DNA of 64,000 nt, taken from contig CANMQP010000011.1 in NCBI GenBank assembly GCA_947500035.1, forward strand, positions 62,001 through 126,000, read 5' to 3'. The stretch is from an uncultured Kiloniellaceae bacterium. GTDB taxonomy: Bacteria > Pseudomonadota > Alphaproteobacteria > Kiloniellales > Kiloniellaceae. The translations under genes and the position numbers were made by a program. Within the stretch, counting starts at the first letter, position 1. Each line of letters starts with the position of its first letter. The notes beneath the pieces were generated by a model. The model was given only the letters and a program-made list of their open reading frames with translations, made no database searches and was not told the DNA's origin. Positions 27,979 through 35,668 of this stretch are shown here, one piece after another.

Positions 27979-29581
27979 AGTTTTTCTTGGGCGCTGCGCC
28001 GTTTTTTTTGCGACCCTCAAAGGCTGGCGGCGCTATGCGACAGCGGCGCTTTTGGGGGCTTTGGCGGCCCTGGCCCTACCGCCGGTCCATCTCTTTCCAT
28101 TCCTGATTCCCGCATTTTGCGGCCTGCTCTGGCTGCTTGACGGTCTCGACCGGCCGCGCCAGGCCGCCCTCCTTGGCTGGAGTTTCGGCCTCGGTCATGG
28201 GGTGGTTGGAGTCTACTGGGTCGGCCACGCCTTTCTGGTCGACGCCGCGCAGTATGGCTTTCTCATGCCCTTCGCGGTCCTGGGTCTCGCTGCGCTGCTG
28301 GCCGTATTTCAGGCTCTCGCGCTCTATGCCGTTGCGCTGCTCGCCTGGAAAGGTGCCGCGCGTGTCGTGGCCCTGGCGGTTTTCTGGGTGCTGGCCGAGT
28401 GGCTGCGGTCCTGGATTTTTACCGGGTTTCCCTGGAACCTCATGGGCAGCGTCTGGAGCTTCTCCCCGGCCATGCTGCAGCTGGCAGCCCTGGCGGGCAT
28501 CTGGGGCTTGTCATTCGTCACGCTCTTAGCCGCCGCCGCACCAGCAGCGCTTGGTTGTCATGATGGCCAGCCAAATAAACCGCGCGGGGCAAGCCGCGCC
28601 GCGGTCCTGGGTTTCCTTGTACTGCCGGCTATTGTCTGGGGCGCGGGTATGGCCAGGCTCGCCTCGGCGCCCGATCCCGAAGCCCATGTTGTTGAAGATG
28701 TCATGCTGCGGCTGGTTCAACCCAATGTCGAGCAATCGGAAAAATGGCGGTCGGATCTGCGGCTTGGACATGTCAATGACCTGATCCGGCTGACCCGCGC
28801 GCCGGGTTTTGAGAGAGTCACGCATGTCATCTGGCCGGAAACCGCTATTCCCTTCCTTCTGTCCAATGACGAGAGGGATGCCCAGCTGCGCCGCTTGATC
28901 GCCTCTGCGGCGCCCGCCGGCGGCTTATTGTTGACGGGCGTGCCGCGCATGGGCCCGGGACAGAGCGGCGCGCTTGAACGGCCGACTGCCGGCCGGCCTC
29001 TGACCTGGAACAGTTTCCAGGCCTTTGACGTGACCGGCTCGCTTGCGGCGAATTACGATAAGTTCCATCTGGTTCCCTTTGGTGAATATGTGCCCTTTCG
29101 CGGGCTTCTCTCCTTTTCGAAACTGACGGCCGGACGGGGCGATTTCTCCTCGGGCCCGGGCCCGACCACCCTGTCCCTGCCCGGCCTTCCACCGGCAAGC
29201 CCGTTGATCTGCTACGAAATCATCTTCCCGGGACAGGTGCTTGATCCGGGCGAGCGGCCCGGCTGGATTATCAACGTGACCAACGATGCCTGGTTCGGCG
29301 ACTCTTCCGGGCCAAGGCAGCATTTCGCGTCCGCACAGCTCCGTGCAGTCGAAGAGGGGATTCCCGTAATTCGGGTAGCAAACACCGGAATCTCTGGTGT
29401 CATTGATGGCTACGGCCGTGTTTTGAGCCGAATTGAGCTTGGAAAGTCGGGAGTCCTCGATGTTGCGCTTCCCAAGCCGGTTGTTAACCAAGAAATTTAT
29501 TCAATATCAAGCGGTTGGAAACTTATCACACAGTTGTTCCTTTTCATCGCGCTTGGATTCGGTCTAAGAAATTTCAGCTAA
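27971..29581 (+). CDS. lnt: Apolipoprotein N-acyltransferase Lnt (536 aa)
   Basis: Lnt adds the third acyl chain to lipoproteins at the outer face of the inner membrane. The N-terminal 220 residues form about 6-7 membrane segments. A nitrilase-type domain follows with the catalytic triad visible: Glu in VIWPETAIPFLL, Lys in DKFHLVPFGEYVPF and Cys in LICYEIIFPG. Also conserved is NVTNDAWFGDSSGPRQHF. A final membrane segment closes the protein. ATG 27971 overlaps the corC-like gene by 8 bases. Confidence 0.96.
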   Translation: MIEVFLGRCAVFFATLKGWRRYATAALLGALAALALPPVHLFPFLIPAFCGLLWLLDGLDRPRQAALLGWSFGLGHGVVGVYWVGHAFLVDAAQYGFLMPFAVLGLAALLAVFQALALYAVALLAWKGAARVVALAVFWVLAEWLRSWIFTGFPWNLMGSVWSFSPAMLQLAALAGIWGLSFVTLLAAAAPAALGCHDGQPNKPRGASRAAVLGFLVLPAIVWGAGMARLASAPDPEAHVVEDVMLRLVQPNVEQSEKWRSDLRLGHVNDLIRLTRAPGFERVTHVIWPETAIPFLLSNDERDAQLRRLIASAAPAGGLLLTGVPRMGPGQSGALERPTAGRPLTWNSFQAFDVTGSLAANYDKFHLVPFGEYVPFRGLLSFSKLTAGRGDFSSGPGPTTLSLPGLPPASPLICYEIIFPGQVLDPGERPGWIINVTNDAWFGDSSGPRQHFASAQLRAVEEGIPVIRVANTGISGVIDGYGRVLSRIELGKSGVLDVALPKPVVNQEIYSISSGWKLITQLFLFIALGFGLRNFS

Positions 29582-29629
29582 AACTTGAATAGCTTGGGTA
29601 TTTACCTGACGTAAAGTCGCGAAAAACCG

Positions 29630-29658
29630 TTGACCGCATACAGTAGTATGCTTATAAC
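29630..29658 (+). promoter_or_regulatory. Sigma-70 promoter with a perfect inverted repeat in the spacer
   Basis: The -35 TTGACC (29630-29635) and -10 TATAAC (29653-29658) are 17 bases apart. The spacer contains GCATAC-AGTA-GTATGC (29636-29651), a perfect 6-bp inverted repeat. An operator placed between -35 and -10 fits steric repression. The downstream gene encodes an XRE-type DNA-binding protein, so autoregulation is the simplest reading. Confidence 0.7.
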
Positions 29659-29699
29659 AGAGAATAGTAATAGTGGATAAGCTTAAGGATAATTCGACG

Positions 29700-30161
29700 A
29701 TGAGTGGCGTTCAGGAAATGCAGCCGGTGCGCGGAAAAGGAAAGCCAAACCCTATCGACGTCCATGTTGGTAGCCGCATCAGGCTTCGCCGTACCCTCCT
29801 CGGTATGAGCCAGGAAAAGCTGGGCGAGGCCATTGGCCTGACGTTCCAGCAAGTTCAAAAGTACGAGCGTGGAGCAAACCGTGTCGGTGCGAGTCGTCTT
29901 TACGATTTGTCTCGGGTTCTCGACGTTTCAATTGGTTATTTCTTTGCGGAAATGCCTGACACTGTTGCTGCGCAGTCCCCTGTGCAGATCCGTGACATGG
30001 GTGTAACCGACGAGGAGATGTACACCCACGAACCAGATCCGATGGCGAAGCGTGAGACCCTCGAACTGGTTCGGGCGTACTACAAGATTTCTGATCCGCA
30101 GGTGCGCAAGCGCCTGTTCGAAATGACGAAAGCCTTGGGCGCCGCTTCCGACGGCGAATAG
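29700..30161 (+). CDS. XRE-family helix-turn-helix transcriptional regulator (153 aa)
   Basis: The N-terminal HTH_3 domain is clear ([20 protein letters not shown], then [20 protein letters not shown] and [20 protein letters not shown]). A C-terminal part of about 75 residues includes [20 protein letters not shown]. This small regulator lies between lnt and metK in many alphaproteobacteria. ATG 29700 is chosen because AAGGA is suitably placed and the promoter at 29630-29658 predicts a transcript starting near 29665. GTG 29673 would then have almost no leader. Confidence 0.9.
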   Translation: MSGVQEMQPVRGKGKPNPIDVHVGSRIRLRRTLLGMSQEKLGEAIGLTFQQVQKYERGANRVGASRLYDLSRVLDVSIGYFFAEMPDTVAAQSPVQIRDMGVTDEEMYTHEPDPMAKRETLELVRAYYKISDPQVRKRLFEMTKALGAASDGE

Positions 30162-30324
30162 CAGCGGCTACTCTCCGGGTCTGCGGAAGGTCTGCGTTCA
30201 AAGACCTCTTTGTCGATCCTTGGGTGAGTGTCGGGCGCTCGCGGCCGGTTGTGTTTTTTTTGGACGCAGCCGAGCATTTGAGGTGCATAACGCGATCAGC
30301 CTTCCAGGTTGGTCGCGTTTGTTC

Positions 30325-30408
30325 TTGACCTTTCGCGTGCATTTTGGTTCTAGAGGCGCCAGTCGTTTTCGGAAACGCGTTTCCGATTGGCGCCTGGATT
30401 CTTTTTTT
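30325..30408 (+). promoter_or_regulatory. metK leader: possible promoter and strong hairpin with T tract
   Basis: TTGACC at 30325-30330 is 17 bases from TTCTAG at 30348-30353, a weak promoter match. A 12-bp stem follows immediately (AGGCGCCAGTCG, 30354-30365, with CGATTGGCGCCT, 30384-30395, one G-U pair). Its loop contains most of a 16-base palindrome (CGGAAACGCGTTTCCG, 30370-30385), which overlaps the right arm. TTTTTTT at 30402-30408 follows after 6 bases. It may terminate the upstream regulator transcript or act as an attenuator for metK. I could not match it to a known SAM riboswitch class. Confidence 0.5.
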
Positions 30409-30464
30409 ACACAATCCGACCACGTCGTATCGAATTGTAGTCTGTGCTGATGGGGGACCTAATA

Positions 30465-31637
30465 GTGCACGAAGAGAGCTTTCTGTTCACAAGTGAATCT
30501 GTCTCTGAAGGTCACCCGGATAAGGTCTGCGACCGGATATCCGACGCAGTGGTTGATACGTTCCTGACCCATGACCCTGAAGCGCGCGTTGCGGTTGAAA
30601 CACTCTCAACGACAAATCGCATTGTTCTCGCGGGTGAAGTGCGCGGGCCGGCGGAGGTGACCCCCGACCTGATCGAGCAAGTAGCCCGGAGCGCCGTCAA
30701 GGACATCGGCTACGAGCAGGACGGCTTTCATTGGAAGACGATGGAAGTCAGCAACTACATCCATGAGCAGTCGGTGGATATCGCGGTCGGTGTCGATGCC
30801 GCCGGCAACAAGGATGAGGGCGCTGGGGATCAGGGGATCATGTTCGGCTATGCTTGCCGTGAGACCGAAGTTCTGATGCCCGCACCAATCTTTCTGGCCC
30901 ATAACATTTTGAAATCTCTCGCAGAAGCCCGGCATTCCGGGGCTGAACCGGGCCTTGGTCCCGATGCCAAGAGCCAGGTTACCCTTGAGTACCGTGATGA
31001 AATGCCGGTGCGTGCCACCTCGGTCGTTGTTTCGACGCAGCATGCGGAAGATCTCGACCAGGATGCCATTCGAGAGATCGTTCGTCCGCACGTCGTAAAC
31101 GTCCTGCCGGAAGGCTGGATGTGTGACGAGCATGAGTTCTACGTGAATCCGACCGGACGCTTTGTCATCGGTGGCCCTGACGGCGATGCCGGCTTGACCG
31201 GGCGTAAAATCATCGTGGATACCTATGGTGGTGCGGCGCCACACGGTGGTGGTGCGTTCTCCGGCAAGGATCCCACCAAGGTCGACCGCTCAGCAGCCTA
31301 TGCAGCGCGCTACCTCGCAAAGAACGTGGTCGCGGCCGAACTGGCCGACCGCTGTACGATCCAGCTTTCCTACGCGATCGGTGTCGCCAAACCTCTCTCG
31401 GTCTATGTGAATACTCATGGGACCGAGAAGGTCGACTTCACCCGCCTCCCCGCGTTGCTGGGTCAGAACATGGACCTTTCGCCCCGCGGCATTCGCGAGC
31501 ATCTGGGCCTGAATAAGCCGATCTATGCGCGGACGGCGGCTTACGGCCACTTTGGCCGGGCACCCGATCCCGATGGCGGGTTCTCCTGGGAGCGGACTGA
31601 CCTGGTCCCCAGCTTGAAGGCTGCTTTCGGCGCTTAG
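30465..31637 (+). CDS. metK: S-adenosylmethionine synthase MetK (390 aa)
   Basis: MetK makes SAM from methionine and ATP. The N-terminus [20 protein letters not shown] is diagnostic. The ATP loop region [16 protein letters not shown] and [20 protein letters not shown] follow. The length is normal. GTG 30465 is preferred because GGGGGA lies about 8 bases upstream and the conserved part starts there; ATG 30450 and GTG 30444 are in frame. The gene supplies SAM used by the neighbouring tRNA methyltransferase TrmB and by MiaB. Confidence 0.97.
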   Translation: MHEESFLFTSESVSEGHPDKVCDRISDAVVDTFLTHDPEARVAVETLSTTNRIVLAGEVRGPAEVTPDLIEQVARSAVKDIGYEQDGFHWKTMEVSNYIHEQSVDIAVGVDAAGNKDEGAGDQGIMFGYACRETEVLMPAPIFLAHNILKSLAEARHSGAEPGLGPDAKSQVTLEYRDEMPVRATSVVVSTQHAEDLDQDAIREIVRPHVVNVLPEGWMCDEHEFYVNPTGRFVIGGPDGDAGLTGRKIIVDTYGGAAPHGGGAFSGKDPTKVDRSAAYAARYLAKNVVAAELADRCTIQLSYAIGVAKPLSVYVNTHGTEKVDFTRLPALLGQNMDLSPRGIREHLGLNKPIYARTAAYGHFGRAPDPDGGFSWERTDLVPSLKAAFGA

Positions 31638-31733
31638 GGCCGTTTTGTTCATGGCCGGCGCCTCTGTGCACTCCGGTGGAACATGGGATAAGCTTGTGAT
31701 CGGTTCGAGTTGTTAGAGGCCGGGACCCGGAGC

Positions 31734-32498
31734 ATGTCGAAACCGTCCCATATTCCGGAGCGCCAGTTCTATGGCCGCCGGCATGGCCGTCCTCTGCGGG
31801 CGAAGCTGCAGGCGCTGGTCGAGACTCTGCTGCCACGTCTGCAGATCGATCTGTCCGCCGAAGCAAACGGCGTGCTTGATCTTCAGGCCCTCTTTCAGGA
31901 GGGGCCTGCCCGCAACCCGGATCATGAGTCCGCCCTGAAATCGGAATTCTGGCTGGAGATCGGTTTCGGCGGTGGAGAACACCTGGCCTGGCAGGCCGCG
32001 CATCGCCCCGAGGTCGGTTTCCTGGGCGCCGAATACTTCTTCAATGGTATTGCCAGCCTGCTGCGTCATATCGACGACCGGCGGCTTGAGAATCTGCGGA
32101 TCTACGATGGCGATGTCCGTGACCTTCTGCCCCGGCTCCCAGCGGCGTCACTGACCCGGGTCTTCATTCTCTTTCCCGACCCCTGGCCGAAGTCGCGTCA
32201 CAATAAGCGCCGGTTGGTTCAAGACGATACGCTTGACGAACTGGCGCGGGTTTTGGCCGATAACGGCGGGTTGCGCCTGGCAACCGACGATCCGGATTAC
32301 CTGCACTGGATGCTCGAACATCTAATGCGGCGGCGGGATTTCGTCTGGACGGCGGGCCAGGCACAGGATTGGCGCAAACGTCCGGAGGACTGGCCGGAGA
32401 CCCGTTATGAGCGTAAGGCGATCGAAGCCGGGCGGAAACCGGCCTACCTGAAATTCCGCCGCCTGCCACGCGCCGCGGTAGGCCGCGCCTTTCCTTGA
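31734..32498 (+). CDS. trmB: tRNA (guanine-N7-)-methyltransferase TrmB (254 aa)
   Basis: TrmB methylates G46 in the variable loop of tRNAs. The SAM motif is LEIGFGGGEHLAWQA, followed by GAEYFFNGIASLLRHI. The tRNA-binding/catalytic PDPWPKSRHNKRRLVQ and the ending TRYERKAIEAGRKPAYLKF are typical. ATG 31734 fits the family N-terminus (SHIPERQFYGRRHGRPLR). It lies 96 bases after metK. An intrinsic terminator at 32598-32620 follows. Confidence 0.96.
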   Translation: MSKPSHIPERQFYGRRHGRPLRAKLQALVETLLPRLQIDLSAEANGVLDLQALFQEGPARNPDHESALKSEFWLEIGFGGGEHLAWQAAHRPEVGFLGAEYFFNGIASLLRHIDDRRLENLRIYDGDVRDLLPRLPAASLTRVFILFPDPWPKSRHNKRRLVQDDTLDELARVLADNGGLRLATDDPDYLHWMLEHLMRRRDFVWTAGQAQDWRKRPEDWPETRYERKAIEAGRKPAYLKFRRLPRAAVGRAFP

Positions 32499-32597
32499 GA
32501 AAAGCCTTGCGGTGCCGCTGGTTCCAGCGTTAGATTGCGACCGCTATACGGGTTTGATGCGGTCTGGTTGATTTGACTGCATTAGGCTACCAAGCAG

Positions 32598-32620
32598 GTG
32601 GGCCTCCGGCCCACTTTTTT
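32598..32620 (+). terminator. Intrinsic terminator between trmB and rimP
   Basis: GTGGGCC (32598-32604), loop TCC, GGCCCAC (32608-32614), then TTTTTT (32615-32620): a textbook Rho-independent terminator. It lies inside the longest open frame of rimP, which argues that RimP starts downstream of it. Confidence 0.9.
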
Positions 32621-32677
32621 GTTAGATGTTCTCGAATTGGAGTTCGGTGGTTGAACGACGCCCCTGAAAAGGCAGTG

Positions 32678-33187
32678 ATGAAGCTCGCCAAGACCAGTGA
32701 AGGCCTTGCCGCACGGGTTGAGGAGCTGATTGCGCCGACCATTGAGGATATGGATTATGATATTGTCCGTGTCCGTTTGGGCGGCGACCGGCGTACCGTT
32801 CTGCAGATCATGGCCGAACGCCGGGACCAGGCCGCGATGACCGTTGAGGATTGTGCCGACATCAGCCGGGCCGTTGCAGCGATCCTCGATGTCGAGGACC
32901 CGATCTCGCAGGCTTATGAGCTCGAGGTCAGTTCCCCGGGGCTCGACCGGCCCCTGACCCGCCTCACGGATTTTGAGCGCTTCGCGGGATTTGAGGCGAA
33001 GGTGGAAACTTCGATGCTGATGGATGGCCGACGCCGGTTTTCCGGCCGGCTGTTGGGTGTCGAGGGTGAAAATGTGACGCTGACGGTGGATGGCCAGGAG
33101 GTCAGTCTGCCGTTTGAGGATATTGCCAAGGCAAAATTGGTGTTGACCGACGAATTGATTGCGGCGCATCAGGACGCACAGCACTAG
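32678..33187 (+). CDS. rimP: Ribosome maturation factor RimP (169 aa)
   Basis: RimP is needed for assembly of the 30S subunit. Family signatures are VEELIAPTIEDMDYDIVRVR, VEDCADISRAVAAILDVEDP and YELEVSSPGLDRPLTRLTDF. ATG 32678 is chosen because the conserved N-terminus begins there; TTG 32651 is possible, and the more distal frame start would put the terminator at 32598 inside the gene. It is the first gene of the rimP-nusA-ylxR-infB-rbfA-truB-rpsO-pnp block. Confidence 0.94.
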   Translation: MKLAKTSEGLAARVEELIAPTIEDMDYDIVRVRLGGDRRTVLQIMAERRDQAAMTVEDCADISRAVAAILDVEDPISQAYELEVSSPGLDRPLTRLTDFERFAGFEAKVETSMLMDGRRRFSGRLLGVEGENVTLTVDGQEVSLPFEDIAKAKLVLTDELIAAHQDAQH

Positions 33188-33220
33188 AGTATAGGCGTGG
33201 TTTGACTATATGAGGTGCAA

Positions 33221-33264
33221 AGCCGCTCATGCGGCTCGGGATCGGCGATCCGGCTGAAAGCCGG
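33221..33264 (+). promoter_or_regulatory. Cluster of hairpins in the nusA leader
   Basis: Three compact stem-loops lie in series. AGCCGC-TCAT-GCGGCT is at 33221-33236, GGATC-GGC-GATCC at 33239-33251, and CCGGCT-GAA-AGCCGG at 33250-33264. The second and third overlap by two bases and are mutually exclusive. They lie in the 139-base gap before nusA and could be RNA-processing or autoregulatory sites. Confidence 0.5.
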
Positions 33265-33326
33265 GGGTCCCACCTGGCTGTTGCGAAGTGATGAGCGGCA
33301 ATGACGGAATCAGGAAACGAGTGATC

Positions 33327-34922
33327 ATGGAAACGAGCGTTCTTTACAAAACCGAGCTTTTGCAAGTTGCTGACGCGGTTGCCCGGGAAAAGTCGATTGA
33401 GCGGGACGAAGTTCTCGACGCGATGGAGCAGGCGATCTCGAAAGCGGGGCGTGCGAAGTATGGTCACGAGCACGATATCCGCGCCGAGATCGACCGGAAA
33501 TCCGGTGAAGTGCATCTGCGCCGCTATGTCGAAGCGGTCGAGGAGATCGAGAACGAGCAGACTCAGATGATCCTGAAGGACGCGCAAATGCGTCAGCCTG
33601 GCATTGAGCTGGGCCAGCACATTGTCGAAGACCTCCCGCCGATTGATCTGGGCCGCATTGCCGCTCAGACCGCCAAGCAGGTGATCGTTCAGAAGGTGCG
33701 TGAAGCGGAGCGTTCCAGGCAGTTCAAGGAATACCAGGACCGTGTTGGCGAGGTCATCAACGGCATCGTGAAGCGGAACGAATTCGGCAATGTGACCGTC
33801 GACCTGGGCCGCGCCGAAGCCATGATGCGGCGTGACGAAACCCTGCCGCGTGAATCCTTCCGCACCGGCGATCGGGTCCGCGCCTATATCTACGACGTGC
33901 GCGAAGAGCAGCGCGGTCCGCAGATTTTCGTTTCGCGCAGTCATCCCCAGTTCATGGCCAAGCTCTTTTCTCAGGAAGTGCCTGAGATCTACGATGGTAT
34001 CATCGAAATCAAAGCGGTGGCCCGCGACCCCGGAAGCCGCGCCAAGATCGCCGTCATTTCAAACGATTCCTCGATCGATCCGGTCGGCGCCTGTGTGGGT
34101 ATGCGCGGCAGCCGCGTTCAGGCGGTGGTCAGCGAACTGCAGGGCGAAAAGATCGACATCATTCCCTGGTCGCCCGATACGGCGACCTTCGTGGTTAACG
34201 CCTTGGCCCCGGCCGAGGTTTCCAAGGTGGTTCTGGATGAAGAAGCCGGCCGGATCGAGGTTGTCGTGCCCGACGAGCAGCTCTCTCTGGCGATCGGCCG
34301 GCGCGGACAGAACGTCCGCCTGGCCTCGATCCTGAGCGGTTGGGATATCGACATCATGACGGAGGAGGAAGAATCCCGGCGCCGTCAGGAAGAGATCAAG
34401 CAGCGTTCCCAGATGTTCATGGATGCCCTTGATGTCGACGACGTTATTGCCCATCTGCTTGTGGCCGAAGGCTTTACGGCCATCGAACAGGTTGGTTTTG
34501 TGCCGATCGTCGAGCTGGCTGCCATCGAAGGCTTCGACGAGGATGTTGCGGAAGAGCTGCGGGCCCGGGCCCGGGGCTTCCTGGAGGAGCAGAACCGTCA
34601 ATTCGAGGAAGGCCGCCGCGAGCTTGGTGTCGACGATGCCATTGCGGCTATCTCCGGCATTACGCCGGCCATGTTGATCAAACTCGGCGAGGCTGAAGTC
34701 AAGACCCTCGATGATCTGGCAGATCTGGCGGGTGACGAACTGGTCGAGCTCCTGGGTGATCTGGCGCCGAGCCTGGACGAGGCCAACGAGATCATCATGG
34801 CTGCACGGGCCCATTGGTTCGATGACGAAGAGGCTCCCGCAGCTGCCGACGCTGCTCCGGCCGCCGATGCCGCCTCTGAAGCTCAGCCCGAGCCTCAGCC
34901 CGAGCCTCAGGCAGAAGCCTGA
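33327..34922 (+). CDS. nusA: Transcription termination/antitermination factor NusA (531 aa)
   Basis: NusA binds RNA polymerase and controls pausing, termination and antitermination. The N-terminal RNAP-binding domain starts ELLQVADAVAREKSIERDEV. An S1 domain and two KH domains follow (GVCVGMRGSRVQAVVSELQG, KIDIIPWS, LAIGRRGQNVRLASIL). C-terminal helix-hairpin-helix/acidic repeats end the core. ATG 33327 matches the family start (METSVLYKTELLQ) with AGGAAACG upstream. The last 25 residues are a low-complexity Ala/Pro/Glu tail (QPEPQPEPQAEA). Confidence 0.97.
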   Translation: METSVLYKTELLQVADAVAREKSIERDEVLDAMEQAISKAGRAKYGHEHDIRAEIDRKSGEVHLRRYVEAVEEIENEQTQMILKDAQMRQPGIELGQHIVEDLPPIDLGRIAAQTAKQVIVQKVREAERSRQFKEYQDRVGEVINGIVKRNEFGNVTVDLGRAEAMMRRDETLPRESFRTGDRVRAYIYDVREEQRGPQIFVSRSHPQFMAKLFSQEVPEIYDGIIEIKAVARDPGSRAKIAVISNDSSIDPVGACVGMRGSRVQAVVSELQGEKIDIIPWSPDTATFVVNALAPAEVSKVVLDEEAGRIEVVVPDEQLSLAIGRRGQNVRLASILSGWDIDIMTEEEESRRRQEEIKQRSQMFMDALDVDDVIAHLLVAEGFTAIEQVGFVPIVELAAIEGFDEDVAEELRARARGFLEEQNRQFEEGRRELGVDDAIAAISGITPAMLIKLGEAEVKTLDDLADLAGDELVELLGDLAPSLDEANEIIMAARAHWFDDEEAPAAADAAPAADAASEAQPEPQPEPQAEA

Positions 34923-34947
34923 GACCGGGCGGTGTTAAGGGTTGCAG

Positions 34948-35655
34948 ATGATAACGGAGGCAGAAAGCGCACAGTCGGCTGATCCAAGCTCGAGAGAGCC
35001 TGAAGCAGCGGACTCACGCCGTTCTGCCAAAGAAACTCTGCGCCGCTGTATCGTCAGCGGTGAGCGGCACCCACCCGCCAAGCTCCTGCGGTTCGTTGTT
35101 GGACCGGATGGAACTCTGGTTCCCGATCTGGCCTGCAAGTTGCCAGGACGCGGATTGTGGTTGTCTCCGCGCCGAGATATGATAGACAAGGCTCGTACCC
35201 GCAATCTTTTCGCCCGCGCGGCGAAATCGGCTGTGCATGTACCTGAAGATTTGGGTGTGTTGGTCGAGCGGTTGCTCGGCGTTCGGTGTCTTGAGCTTAT
35301 CAGTCTAGCGAAGCGTGCCGGACAGTTGGTTGCCGGACACGATAAGGTCAAGTCGTGGTTGGCGGCGGGTAAGGTGGGTCTTTTGATCCAGGCTGCGGAT
35401 GCAGCCGAAGACGGACGCGGGAAGCTGCGTGCGCTGGGACGGGCGGTAACGCCCGGCTTGCCGGTGCTGGAACTGTTTGATGCTGAGCAACTGGGGCGTA
35501 CACTCGGTCGTCCGGCGTCGGTGCATATCGCCGTCGCGCCGGGCGGTTTCGCTGATCGTATTGCCGCGGAAGCGGCAAAATTAGCGGGTGTTCGGCATGG
35601 CGAATTAGAAGCTCCGGGCGGGACAATCCCGAACGGACGACGACCTGGAAAGTGA
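34948..35655 (+). CDS. YlxR (DUF448) / L7Ae-like RNA-binding fusion protein (235 aa)
   Basis: The N-terminal YlxR domain carries [20 protein letters not shown] and [22 protein letters not shown]-terminal L7Ae/L30e-like domain follows ([20 protein letters not shown], then [20 protein letters not shown]). Such fusions between nusA and infB are typical of alphaproteobacteria. They are thought to bind RNA, but their function is uncertain. ATG 34948 is preferred over TTG 34942. The gene lies 25 bases after nusA and 13 bases before infB. Confidence 0.93.
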   Translation: MITEAESAQSADPSSREPEAADSRRSAKETLRRCIVSGERHPPAKLLRFVVGPDGTLVPDLACKLPGRGLWLSPRRDMIDKARTRNLFARAAKSAVHVPEDLGVLVERLLGVRCLELISLAKRAGQLVAGHDKVKSWLAAGKVGLLIQAADAAEDGRGKLRALGRAVTPGLPVLELFDAEQLGRTLGRPASVHIAVAPGGFADRIAAEAAKLAGVRHGELEAPGGTIPNGRRPGK

Positions 35656-35668
35656 GTGCCGGGAACAA

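Noticed and set aside
30162-30464. SAM-binding riboswitch before metK
   Set aside because: I could not fit the leader to SAM-I, SAM-II, SAM-V or SAH consensus; only a hairpin with T tract is supported.
32573-32677. N-terminal extension of RimP from the first possible start
   Set aside because: This stretch contains a textbook terminator (32598-32620) and lacks homology; the family N-terminus starts at 32678.
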